Shown here piece after piece: positions 35,947 to 47,500 of a stretch of 64,000 nucleotides of DNA. The stretch spans positions 11,661,190 to 11,725,189 of the forward strand of contig CM072811.1 in the NCBI GenBank assembly GCA_037013495.1. The letters run 5' to 3'. Source of the DNA: Hippophae tibetana (lineage: Eukaryota > Streptophyta > Magnoliopsida > Rosales > Elaeagnaceae). How positions within the stretch are numbered: the first letter of the stretch is position 1; every line of letters begins with the position of its first letter. Under the pieces are notes generated by a model. That model ran no database searches and was not told where the DNA came from. It saw only the letters and a program-made list of their open reading frames with translations. The translations under genes and the position numbers were made by a program.

Positions 35947-36158
35947 TGTTTGTACCGCGCCTAGCTCAGCAGAGGTTACAAGGCATCTAGGGATATCCAC
36001 ATGGGGCCCAAGGATAAGGCGTTAATGCTCAAGCTAGTTCCTGACTAGTTAAGATAGCCCCTTCCTAACATATGTTTCTTTCGCTCTCTCCAGCTCTCGA
36101 ACCCAAGACCTAGCCCTTAAGTAGTCCTTGGGAAGCAAGCTGGTACCATGTACAAACA
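35947..36158. mobile_element. Short interspersed element, copy 2 (212 bp)
   Basis: Same length and layout as copy 1. Its ends form an exact 9-bp inverted repeat (TGTTTGTAC / GTACAAACA). The A-box-like TAGCTCAGCAG is at 35962-35972. The complement of 36094-36104 reads GGGTTCGAGAG, B-box-like, with an A-box-like TGGTACCAGCTTG further upstream on that strand. Either a tRNA-derived SINE on the minus strand or a small TIR element is possible. Confidence 0.55.
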
Positions 36159-36262
36159 CTTAGCAATTATTGTCACAAGAAGATATATGTTAGCCAATAA
36201 AAAACCTTGTTTTTGTTTAAAGTGAAGATTTACGTTTAGGTGTTAAAAGTAAAAAGGAAATA

Positions 36263-39200
36263 TATTAAATCATGTATATTAGAATTAGTTTCACAATTGG
36301 TTAATTTGTTATGGAGTTAGTTAGTTATTGAAAGTGGTTTGTTTATTATTTTTCCATTTATATATATGGTCTTCTCCTCGTTATGATTCTATAACTCAAT
36401 TTTCATTATTTTAATTAAAAAAAAAGACTTCTTCTTCTATTTTTTTTTCTCTACGTCTTCTTGAAATGATATCAAAGCAAGATTAGAACATCAATGGCTT
36501 CCGTTTTTGCTAATTTTCCTTCTTCTTTTTCTTCTGTTTTAGAAAAAGTCAAGAATCCCTATCATTTACAAAATTGTGATAATCTTAGAATTGTTTTGGT
36601 TTCTCAACTCTTGGATGAAGATAACTATCAAACCTGGAATCGATCTATGATCTTGGCTCTCACAACCAAGAACAAAGTAGGTTTTATGGATGGTTCCATT
36701 AACAAACCTTTAAATTATACATATCCAAATTTCTTTGCTTAGTCTCGCTACAACACTATGGTTTTGTCATGGTTGTTCAATTCAATATCCAAAGACATTG
36801 CTGCGAGTGTGATCTATCTCAATACAACTCAAGAAGTTTGGAAAGATCTTCAAGATCATTTTTCACAGCCAATGGACCTCGTATTTTTTAATTACAAAGG
36901 CTTTATTTGATTTCACACAGGAGCAAATTTCTATTAGCCATTATTTCACTAAATTGAAAGGTCTTTGGGATGAACTATCCAATTACAAGCCAATTCCTCG
37001 ATGTAATTGTGAAAAATGCATATGTAGAGGTTTCCAAATTTTTTTTTCAGATTATCAACAGAAGGAATGCATTATGTAATTTTTGATGGGACTCAATGAC
37101 CCATTTTCACAAGTTTGAGGTTAGATTTTACTGATGGATCCAATGCCTCCCATTAACAAAGTATTTGCTTTGGTTTTACAAGAAGAGAAACAAAAGCATA
37201 TCATATCTTTTTCAATCCAACAGTTTACTTGTCTAAAGTTTGAAATTCCTCTACAAATGTGAACAACAAAAATACAATGAGAAAGAAAAAATCTAAATGC
37301 ACTCACTGTGGCGTTTTAGGACACATTGGTGATGCATGCTATAAATTGTGTTGGCCTATATGCAATCATTATGGCATAGCTAGACATACTTTTGATATGT
37401 GCTACAATTGCATGGTTATCCAACAAGATACAAATTCAGAGAGAAAAATGCTCTAAATCAGCCTACTCATGGTGCAAATCAAGTTGCAATTTAGGAAATA
37501 ATGATTTCTAATCCATCCTCAGAATCTATTTCACATGAGACTTCAGAGCTTCCAATATCTCAGGTTCAATATCAACAATTGCTAAAATAGCTCAACCTTT
37601 CTCAATCTTTAAATCTTTCTGGTATGACTTATCAAGTAGTAAGTGTAAACTTTACCAATTCCAATCAACACTTTTCCGGTACTTCTATTTTTTCTCTTAG
37701 TAGTCATTTGCATACATATACACATTCTAATGAATGGATCATTGACATTGGAGTAACAAATCATATGGTACACTTTGTGTCTTACCTAACTGATGTTACT
37801 GTTGTAGCAAACCTATTTGTTAATCTTTCTAATGGAGATTGTGTCCTTGTTACTCATGTTGGAATTGTAAAATTTTCTCCTTCTTTTATTCTAACTGATG
37901 ATTGGACTGGGTAAACAAAAGGATGGACTTTATATCTTACAAAAACTAGCAACCAATGTTGTCTCTGGTTTTTTTGTTATATATCCTTCAAATAATTCCT
38001 CCAATGATGTACTTAAAGATATGTGGCATTATAGGCTATGCCATCCTTCCTTTCTAAGAATGTCATTGTTGTAAAATACTAATATTCCCTTTTTTATTCC
38101 TATAAATAAACATCATGATTGTACAATTTGCCTTCTTGTCAAACAAAAACGTTTATCTTTTCATTTTCATAATCATTTTTCTGCATCACTTTTTGATTTA
38201 ATACACTGTGATATATGGGGTAGTCTTTTTATTGATGCCATATATGATGATGATCATTATTTTCTTACCATAGTTGATGATTGTACACGTTCCACATGGG
38301 TTTATTTGTTGAAAGCCAAGTTTGAAGTACGTAACATACTTCAATCATTTTTTACTCTAATTGAAACTTAATTTCAGACCAAAATAAAGTCACTAAGAAC
38401 TGATAATGGTCGTGAATTTGATATGGAATATTTCTATTCTTCTAAAGGAGTAATACATCAACTAATTTGTGTAGATACTCCTCAGCAAAACCATGTCGTT
38501 GAGAGAAAGCATCAGTATATACTAAATATGGCACATACCTTTATTTTTTAATCCATCTTCCTTTGCATTTTTGGGGAGATTCTGCCTTAACATCAACCTA
38601 TCTCATTAATCGAATTCCTATATATTTGCTCTCAAATAAATATCATGAACTTTTGTTTAAAGTTCCTCCCACTTATAAATATCTTAAAGTATTTGATTGT
38701 CTTTGTTATGCATCTACCTTAACTCAAAATAGAACCAAATTTGATCCTCGAACCAGGAAATGTGTTTTCCTTGGATATCCTTTTTCCATAAAGGGTTATA
38801 AATTGCTTAACCTTAATACAAACACCTTCCTCATTAGTAGAGATGTTATCTTTCATGAAACAACATTTCCTTTTAATGAATCTAATTCGTCTCCACTTCA
38901 ACCTTCAAATACCCCCATGTGCACTGCATACTCTCCTAACATTAATTGTTCTACCTTGTCCTATACTCGATATAGAACCCATTTCACCATCTCCATCTTC
39001 CCTTCCCCCTAATATTTCTACTCCTATGGCTCCATAACTCCGTCATTCCGGTAGAACCCACAATGCTTCTGATTATATGCGTGATTATTACTGTCAAATG
39101 GCAACATCCATTTCCTCCCCATCCATATATGTATCAACCAACACAGGTTTGCAAACTAATCATCCTCCAAATCAGCCCTATGATATCACTACATCCCTAT

Positions 39201-40873
39201 CTTATACTCATCTTTCACATCCCCATAAACAATTTATGTTAGTAATTACAACTGATTTTGGGCCTCAGTTTTATCATCAAGCTGTGAGGGACCCTCATTG
39301 GAAAGATGCAATAGTTGTTGAAATTATAGCCTTAGAAGAAAATCACACATGGGTACTTGTTTCTTTACCTCCTAACAAGTACATTATTGGTTGTAAGTGG
39401 GTTTATCGAATCAAGTATAAGTTCGATGGAATTATCGAGAGGTATAAAGCTCGATTAGTGGCCAAAGGTTATACTCAACAAGAAGGCCTAGATTATCATG
39501 AAAACTTTTCCCATGTTTCCAAGCTTTCTACTATTTGATGTTTATTAGCTATTGTAGTAGCAAAACATTAGATTTTAGAACAATTGGGTGTTAATAATAC
39601 ATTTTTATATGGGGATTTGCATGACGAAATGTATATGGACTTGCCTCCAGGTTTTGGTTCTTGACATGACTCCAGGGTATGTAAATTGAACAAATCCTTA
39701 TATGGACTAAAGTAGGCCTCCCATCAATGGTTCTCCAAAATTTCATAAACCATTGTTAAGCACGTGTTTGTTCAATCCAAGGCAGATTATTCTCTTTTGA
39801 TATGATCCCAAGGTTCAAGTTTCATTTCTTTGTTAATTTATGTTGATGACATTGTTATAGCAAGTAATGATAAGACATTAGTTGATGATTTAAAGCTCTT
39901 TCTTCATTAGTCTTTTAAGTTGAAAGAACTCGGTCCTTTGAAATACTTTCTTAGTCTTGAAATTGCTCGAACTAAGAAAGGTCTTTATGTTTGTCAACGA
40001 AAGTATGCCCTAGATATATTAGTTGATAGTGGATTTCTTGATTGCAAACCCGCCAAATTCCCTATGAAACATAATCTGAATTAATCAATCTGATGGTACT
40101 ATGTTGGAAGATCCATCTTCTTATTGTAGGTTGGTTAGGCATTTGTTGTATCTCGCCTTCTCTTAGCCCATCATGTACTTATCTCAGTAACTTCCTTGTT
40201 ACACGTTAAGGCTTTTTGTGATTCAGATTGGGTTGGTTGTCAAGATACACGTCGTTCTATCACTGGTTATTATATTATCCTTGGCAACTCTATCATTTCC
40301 TAGAAATCCAAGAAGCAAAACATTGTGTTCCACTTCTTTATAGAGGTAGAATAAAGATCCATGGCTTTCACTGATTGCGAAATTTTATGGTTAAAATATT
40401 TACTTGTTGATTTACAAGTTTCTCATCTTTAACTAGCTACACTTTTCTATGACAATCAATCTTTCCTTCATATTGTTTCAAATATGATCTTCCATGAAAG
40501 AATGAAATATATTGACATTGATTTTCATTTGATTCGTGATAAGATTCAAGATGGGATCGTTCAAACCAGTCATGTGCCATCTGATTATCAAATTGTCGAT
40601 GCTCTTACCAAAGCTTTGGGTTCTACTCAGTTTCATTTTCTTATTTCCAAGATGGGTGTGCTAGGCATATTAAATCATGTACATTATAATTAGTTTCATA
40701 ATTGATTAATTTGTTGTGAATTTAGTTAGTTAGTTATCGAAAGTAGTTAGTTTGTTATTTTTTTTCATTTGTATATAAGGCCTTTTCCTTGTTATGATTC
40801 TGTAACTCAATTTTCATTTTTTTAATAAAAAAAGACTTTTCTTTTATGTTTTTTTCTCCGCATTTCTTTGAAA
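36263..40873 (+). mobile_element. Decayed Ty1/copia retrotransposon with both LTRs
   Basis: LTRs are about 36263-36466 and 40668-40873, starting TATTAAATCATGTA and containing GGCCTTTTCCTTGTTATGATTC-like sequence before an A-rich end. A tRNA-Met-type primer site (TGATATCAAAGC) follows the 5' LTR at 36467. The internal region keeps the full copia order gag, PR, INT, RT, RNase H but with many stops and frameshifts. No exact target duplication found. It lies 105 bp from the short-element pair. Confidence 0.85.
36494..40690 (+). pseudogene. copia gag-pol, heavily degraded
   Basis: Gag: from MASVFANFPSSFSS, with LDEDNYQTWNRSMILAL, stop at about 36740, continuing to a zinc knuckle (CTHCGVLGHIGDAC, near 37297). 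Protease: EWIIDIGVTNHM (near 37733), where the active-site DSG has become DIG. Pre-integrase: WHYRLCHPS near 38024. Integrase: [15 protein letters not shown] and [12 protein letters not shown] (38200-38530). RT: WVYRIKYKFDG near 39400 and YVDDIV near 39838. RNase H end: ERMKYIDIDFHLIRDKI near 40496. Numerous stops and shifts throughout. Confidence 0.85.
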
Positions 40874-42027
40874 GAATATGAAGAGTGTTAGAGTAGCTTT
40901 GCTTTCCAAACACGTAGAAAAAAGAGATTTTATAAAAGAAAATGTTTTGGCTTTTATTGCTACGAAGATTGATCGATCTATAAATGACTGTTATTATAAT
41001 TTTTTGTTATAGATTTAAAATATAATTATCTTTTAAAACTTATTTAAATAATTTAATACATGTGTCAATATTAAATGAAAAAGTATATCATGTCACCAAA
41101 ATAACTTTGGTGAGCTAGTTCATATAAGAGTTTCTCTTGAAAGTAACCTCATTTCAAAGTATTTATTATTGTCGCATTTTATTTCATTGATTTTTAAAAA
41201 TAACTTAAATTATTTATTAATTATAATAATAAATTTTATCTATAATTATTAATAAAAAATTTTAGATTAGTTAAATATAGCTTTATTTTAAGTATGTAAA
41301 GCTACGACATGTTGTTAGGAAATTTTTTATTGGACTAGCTTTCGTGGATTATCGAATCTTGATTTTCTTACGTGGAAATTTCGGCCTTCGATAAGAGACA
41401 TGCTTATTTTTATTATTTTGTTTTTTTCGGTGATTGACGTAAATGCAGTTTGCCACTCAAATGATTAGATATTAAGAATTCAAACATTTTTATTCAAATA
41501 GTTAAAATATAAACAAATGCATAGCATTTAACTAAATGAAAAGAATGAAATTACAAACTTACCCCTTTCGATTGAATGAGTTGTCTCGTTAAGGTTGGAT
41601 TCATCATGCTTCCACTACCTCATTATCACGCCTCCCTCACTGCTTCATCGTCACTCCTTCATCGTCATGCCTACTTCATCATCAGCACCTCCTTCCGTGA
41701 GGCTCATCGACACCTCCTTGAACGAGACTCATCAATGCCTCATTCAATGACTAGTTCCTGTTCTTGTTCTCTTACAAATCAACTTACTTGTTCTTGATAT
41801 TCTTTTAGTTCATTAATACATGGATCCTATTCCAAACAACTCAAGGTTTTTGAAAGGGTATCCATTTATTGTTCTTCTTCAAGTTCTAAGAATCGATTCT
41901 GAACAACTCTAAACCTAAGGTTACCAATAGTAGAGAAAATATCAATGGAGAATATAAAAGATATCGGTAATAAGTTATATTATATTGAAGTAAATTCTAA
42001 AATTGAATTTTGTATATGATATTAAGA

Positions 42028-42059
<32 letters not shown>

Positions 42060-43700
42060 GTTAAGCATAAATATCACATAAAATGTTTGTATTTTTGTTT
42101 TATGTGTAATACTTTTATATTGAAATCTTTTCTAACTAGTTATATAATTTAGTAAACTTTGGTTGTTTGTAAAGTAAATGTCTCCCGTTCTCTTAAACAT
42201 AATGCATTTACATAGATTTTGTAAATGAACATATTACATAAATGATTTTAAAACATAATACACTATTTATATCTTTACATTCTCTTAAACATAATGCATT
42301 TACATAGGTTTTGTAAATGAACATATTACATAAAAGTTTTTAAAACATAATACACTACTTATATCTTTACATTCAATATATATCGTACTTATTTAGTAAA
42401 TTCTATACATTCATTCTAGTATAATATGTAGCAATTTACATACACAACATACGTGTATGTCAAGAATTACATTTACTATATATACTAATAAAGTTGGTTC
42501 TATAAAAAATGACTGAAAATTAATATTTGATATTGGTTTTTGTATATGATACTTGAAAAAGGAATACAAAATTTGACAAGCTTTTAATTGTTTGTATTAC
42601 TATTTTTAATGAAGAATTTTATCTCAAACAAAAAATACATAATTACATGATATAGTAATGAAAACATAAATGGAAGATTCATTCCCATTTTCTTACTAAT
42701 TTTATACAAATTCTGTTTTTAATTTTATATTGAATTACACACACAATAATTTTGTATATAATTGATTTTAGAACTTGATACATTACATGAAATAATTATG
42801 GATTGTATTCTATAATAGGTGAGTCAAAGGTATGCATAATATTCATGCATAATGGACAACAAGTTTTTGAAGATGGAAATGACAAATACATAAATGGTAA
42901 TCCCAAAGAAATATGCACAAATAAAAATATAAATATAGAATAATTGAAGAAAGAAATTAATGAATACATACAATCAAAATTAGATATCAACTTCAAGTTA
43001 ACCTGCTAAGCGATTCATTTAGCTACTAACATTGTGGATAACAAAGACAGAATATCTCTTCAATCAAACCATTAGCAAAAAAAAAATGATGGAGTCCCTA
43101 TATAGTATGTAACACAACATACGAACAACAAAAGCCATATGTGATAAGTTTACCAAGTGATGAAGAATATATAACGAAACCAATCCTTGACAAATTCTAA
43201 TAAAATGAAGAAATATACACTAGTAAAGTTTACAAAAGTAAAGATGATGATGGAGAAATTTCACCAAGTACACATATCATCCTTTAATTGGTTAGTCATG
43301 TTTGAATAATTAATTAAGTACAATCAGCATACGAATACACACTCAGTAGAGATTTCAATTAAATTGGAAAATATTTATAGTAATTATAATTTAATTTAAA
43401 TATAATGAATATATTAATGATTTGATATCTTTAGATATGGAAGATCATTAATATATATTAATATCAAAATAATATATTATTTATATATTATAAATCAAGG
43501 CAATAATATGATGTTACCCATGATCCAAACCTATAATTCACCTTTTAAGGTAGACATTTTTTTGATGCTTTCTATGCCTTGTAACTAAACAATCATAACT
43601 TCTCTGATTATCTTTAGCTAAATCCTTTGAGAACTGACTTAAGCATTATAATAGTTACAACAACACGTTGTCGTTCCTTATGATAGTTTCATCAACTATT
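40874..43700. other. AT-rich intergenic stretch with tandem repeats
   Basis: No gene recognised. It contains an (AT)n run at about 42031-42056 and two tandem 92-bp copies at 42188-42279 and 42280-42371. Confidence 0.5.
42188..42371. repeat. Two tandem 92-bp copies
   Basis: Each copy starts TTCTCTTAAACATAATGC and ends TATCTTTACA. Only a few mismatches separate the copies. Confidence 0.9.
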
Positions 43701-43776
43701 TTAGGATCTAAATAATAATTTAGTGGTCAACATATGAGTGCATAAATTGAATTTTAATGTTTGGAGTTGTCTGTGG

Positions 43777-43896
43777 GAAAGAAATTTGGTCTTTAAATTG
43801 ATCTGAGCTAATGAACAAATCAAGAACATTCATAGTGAAAGAAATTTGGTGTTCTAATCGATTTGAGCTAACAAACAAACCAAGAACATTCATAGT
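43777..43896. repeat. Two tandem 60-bp copies
   Basis: GAAAGAAATTTGGT begins both copies, and CAAGAACATTCATAGT ends both. The period of 60 keeps the frame, so a minus-strand open frame of 112 codons here (44058-43720) shows a 20-residue internal duplication. I do not recognise that frame as a gene. Confidence 0.85.
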
Positions 43897-44059
43897 ATTC
43901 TTCGTGTTCTTCATTGTGTTTATCTCATTTTTCTTCCTATAGATCTTGTTTGATCCATTGAGATTCCACGATGAGTTCTCAACATGTTTTTGATGAATTC
44001 CCATCATTATAAGGAAATCACTTCTTAGGAGCCAGTACTCATGCTTAGCATGCTCCAAT

Positions 44060-44256
44060 ATGATGAAGTTCTTTGGAAAAATTCCAATCTCTCCGCCTCT
44101 AGACCATCAACTACGGCCACTAAGATTGCGAGAGAATGGGAAGATCATAACAAGATATGCTCCAAAGTGCTCGAGTAAGAGCTCAACCTCCAATCTGAGG
44201 CACCTTCTAGTAACTAAGCCAACAAAGAAGACCAAAAACACACCAACACCTATTGT
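44060..44256 (+). other. Unrecognised open frame cut by the CACTA element
   Basis: The frame from ATG 44060 is open for 65 codons to the CACTA insertion at 44257. In the same frame, after removing the transposon and one TGT, it stays open for another 37 codons (54047-54154, HQDDIAAQEELDQPN...) to a TAG. That continuity suggests both flanks once formed one reading frame. No family recognised; the composition is Lys/Thr/Pro-rich before the cut and acidic after. Confidence 0.35.
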
Positions 44257-44587
44257 CACTACTACAATACATGCCTTTGGTCTTAGTTTTTAATTGTGAC
44301 CATAGGTCTATGGTCATGGTTATAAGAACCAAGACCTAAGTGAGAGAGACCATAAACAATTTAAATAAAAATGCAATTATTAATTAAAATATTAAAAATC
44401 AATATAAATTATAATACATTAATTAATTACAATATTAAAAATCATATTATATTAAAATTAAAAGTGTAATTGTATTTGAGAGTTTATACCATTAAAACAT
44501 AATAAAATCTAACTAGCTAATTCTAATATTTACAATGAGTATGAATAATAGCCTTAGTATTACAAACTGAATTTTTACTATTACAAT

Positions 44588-47500
44588 TGTTATTAGTTTG
44601 GCCCAAACCCATTTATTAAACCCTATCCAATTTTTCTTATATATATATATATATATATCATTTCCTTACTGCGATTAGAGAGCGTAGCAGCCGAAAAAAT
44701 TAAAACAGAAAGTAGAGAGAATAAAAGAAAAGAAAAACTGCAGGGAATATAGTAGTTAAGGCAATTGGGAAGAAGAAGAAGAAAATTTTCGCTTGCTGTT
44801 TTCTTCCACAGTTTCGTGTCGCCGCTGCTGCTAATTATTTTCATCTCATTTGTACGGTAATATTTGATTTAATAGCAAGTTTGTTAATTTATCTTGCTAT
44901 ATATTGCCAGTAAATTTGAGGGGATATTTTGTGGGTTAATATTGGATTTTGGTATAATTTGTGAAGCTTTCTGGAAATTTGTGTTTGTATCTCTATTTGA
45001 TTATTAGTGGACTTTTCCTCGGTATGCCGTCGTCAGTGGAGTGACTTTTCACATTGAAAAGTTGAACCACTTAAATCATTGTGTGCCATTTATTTTCTTA
45101 CTGTTGATTATTTTGTCGTTACCCATTATTATTAATTTGTGCAACCAAAATTGGACCCGATCTTTGCTTCCGCAAGTGCTAATTTATAACAAATTGGTAT
45201 CAAAGCTATTGGGTTATTCTGTTATTTATTGGAACTGATCAAGTTTGCTCTTTTGGATTTATTTTGAGCTTCTAATTATCTGATTGGTTTCATATTTTCT
45301 GGGTTGTGTTTCTGTTTATTTAATATTGGGTTTTCTGTCATGGTGGCAAAATATGAAATTGAGAAATTCAATGGTAGAAATGATTTCAGTCTTTGGCGTA
45401 TGAATATGCAGGCCGTATTAGTTAAAGAAGGGCTCGTTAAGACACTTGAAGGTAAGGATAAATTGCCAGAAAAATTAACTGATGAAGAAACATATGCTTT
45501 GATGGAAAATGCTCTCAGTTAAATTCAGTTATCTTTGTCTGGTGAGGTATTATGCGAAGTTGGTGATGAGGAATCTCCTGCTGGCTTATGGCTTAAATTG
45601 GAGAATTTGTATATGACCAAGTCTTTAACCAGTTGGTTATATTTGAAGCAGCGTTTGTATACATTCAGAATGTGTGAAGGCACACCTTTGCACGATCATC
45701 TTGATGAATTTACTAAAATTATTCGTGATTTGAAAAATGATGGTGTTAAGATTGATGATGAGGATTAGGCCTTAGTTTTATTATGTTCTTTACCTCATTC
45801 ATTTGAACATTTTGTTGATACCATGCTATATGGGCGAGACACTATTTCTTTGGAAGATGTCAAAGCAGCTTTGAATTCCAGAGAGTTGAAGAAAAAAGTA
45901 TCTACAAGCAGTAATGATAATAGCAGTGGTTTATTTGTCAGAGGTAGAAATCAAGAAAAATGCACAAGTAATAATAGAGGCAAATCTAGATCCAAATCTA
46001 TAAAAAGAAAAGATAAATGCAACTATTGCCGTCAGGAAGGACACTGGAAAGTAAATTGTCCGAAACTGAAAGGTAAAGGAAAATCTGCTACAACGTCTTC
46101 TGGTACTAATGATGTTGCTGGTGTTGTAGATAGTTCTGGTTTCGATGGTGAAAATTTTCTATAAGTATCTATTGGTTCTTCTAGAGATGTTTGGATTCTC
46201 GATTCGGGTTGCACTTACCATATGTGCCTCAGTAGAGATTAGTTTGCTTCTTATCAGTCTATTGATGAGGGTGTTGTCTTGATGGGAAACAATATGTCCT
46301 ACAAGGTTATTGGTATTGGTACTGTCCGAATTAAGATGATTGATGGTATTGTTAGGACTTTAAAAGATGTTCGCCATGTTCAAGATTTGAAAAAGAATTT
46401 GATATCTTTGGGTACTCTTGATTCACAAGGCTATAAGTATGTAGCTGAAGGTGGAGTTATAAAAGTTAGTAAGGGTGCTCTCGTTGTTATTAAAGGGAAA
46501 TTTTTGCGTAGTCTCTATATGCTTCAGGGTAGCACTATTATTGGCAGTGTATCAGTTTCATCCTTGTCATATCAAGATTCAGACACTACTCAATTATGGC
46601 ATATGCAACTTGGGCATATGAGTGAGGTAGGGATGTCTATTTTGAGCAAACAAGATTTGCTTTGTGGTCAGAAAACTGGGAAGCTTGATTTCTATGAGCA
46701 TTGTGTTTATGGAAAGCATCGTAGGGTTAAGTTCAGTACATCCATCCATAAAACAAAAGGTATTGTTGATTATATTCATTCAGATCTTTGGGGTCCTTCT
46801 CATAATGTGTCTAAAGGTGGTGCCCGGTATATGTTGACTTTTATTGATGACTTCTCTCGTCATGTTTGGGTGTATTTTTTGAAGAATAAGAATGATGTGT
46901 TCTCAAAATTTGTGAAATTCAAGGCTTGTATAGAAAATCAAACAAGCAAGAAAATCAAGCATTTGAGGACTGATAATGGTTTGGAATTTTGTGACAGTCA
47001 GTTTAATGAGTTTTGTGAAAGAAATGGCATAGTGAGACACCGCACTATGCGTCATACACCACAGCAAAATGGAGTAGCAGAACGTATGAATATGACTCTC
47101 TTAGAAAGAGCTCGTTGTATGCTTTTTCAAGCTGACTTGGATAAATCCTTTTGGGCTGAAACTTGTAACCATGCCTGCTATTTGGTGAATCGGTCTCCAT
47201 CTACTGTAATTGAGTTGAAGACTCCGTTTGAGGTATTCTTTGGTACTCCTGCTAATTATTCTGATTTGAAAGTTTTTGGTTGTCCTACTTATGCTCATGT
47301 TAATGATGGTAAACTTGAGCCTAGGGCATTGAAATGCATATTTTTAGGGTATCCTTCTGGGGTGAAGGGTTATAGATTATGGTGTGTTGAACCCAAGTCA
47401 CCTAAATTTTTGATTAGTAGAGATGTTAAATTTGATGAGTTTTCCATGTTGCAAAAGAAAAAAGAATCTATTGTTGCAGATAAAGATCACAGTGTTAGTG

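Noticed and set aside
35544-36158. TRIM element with 212-bp LTRs
   Set aside because: The TG...CA ends fit, but I found no primer site or purine tract in the 191-bp middle and no matching flanks, so I list two short elements instead.
43720-44058. Minus-strand 112-codon frame as a gene
   Set aside because: Its length depends on a 60-bp tandem duplication in AT-rich DNA, and no domain is recognisable.
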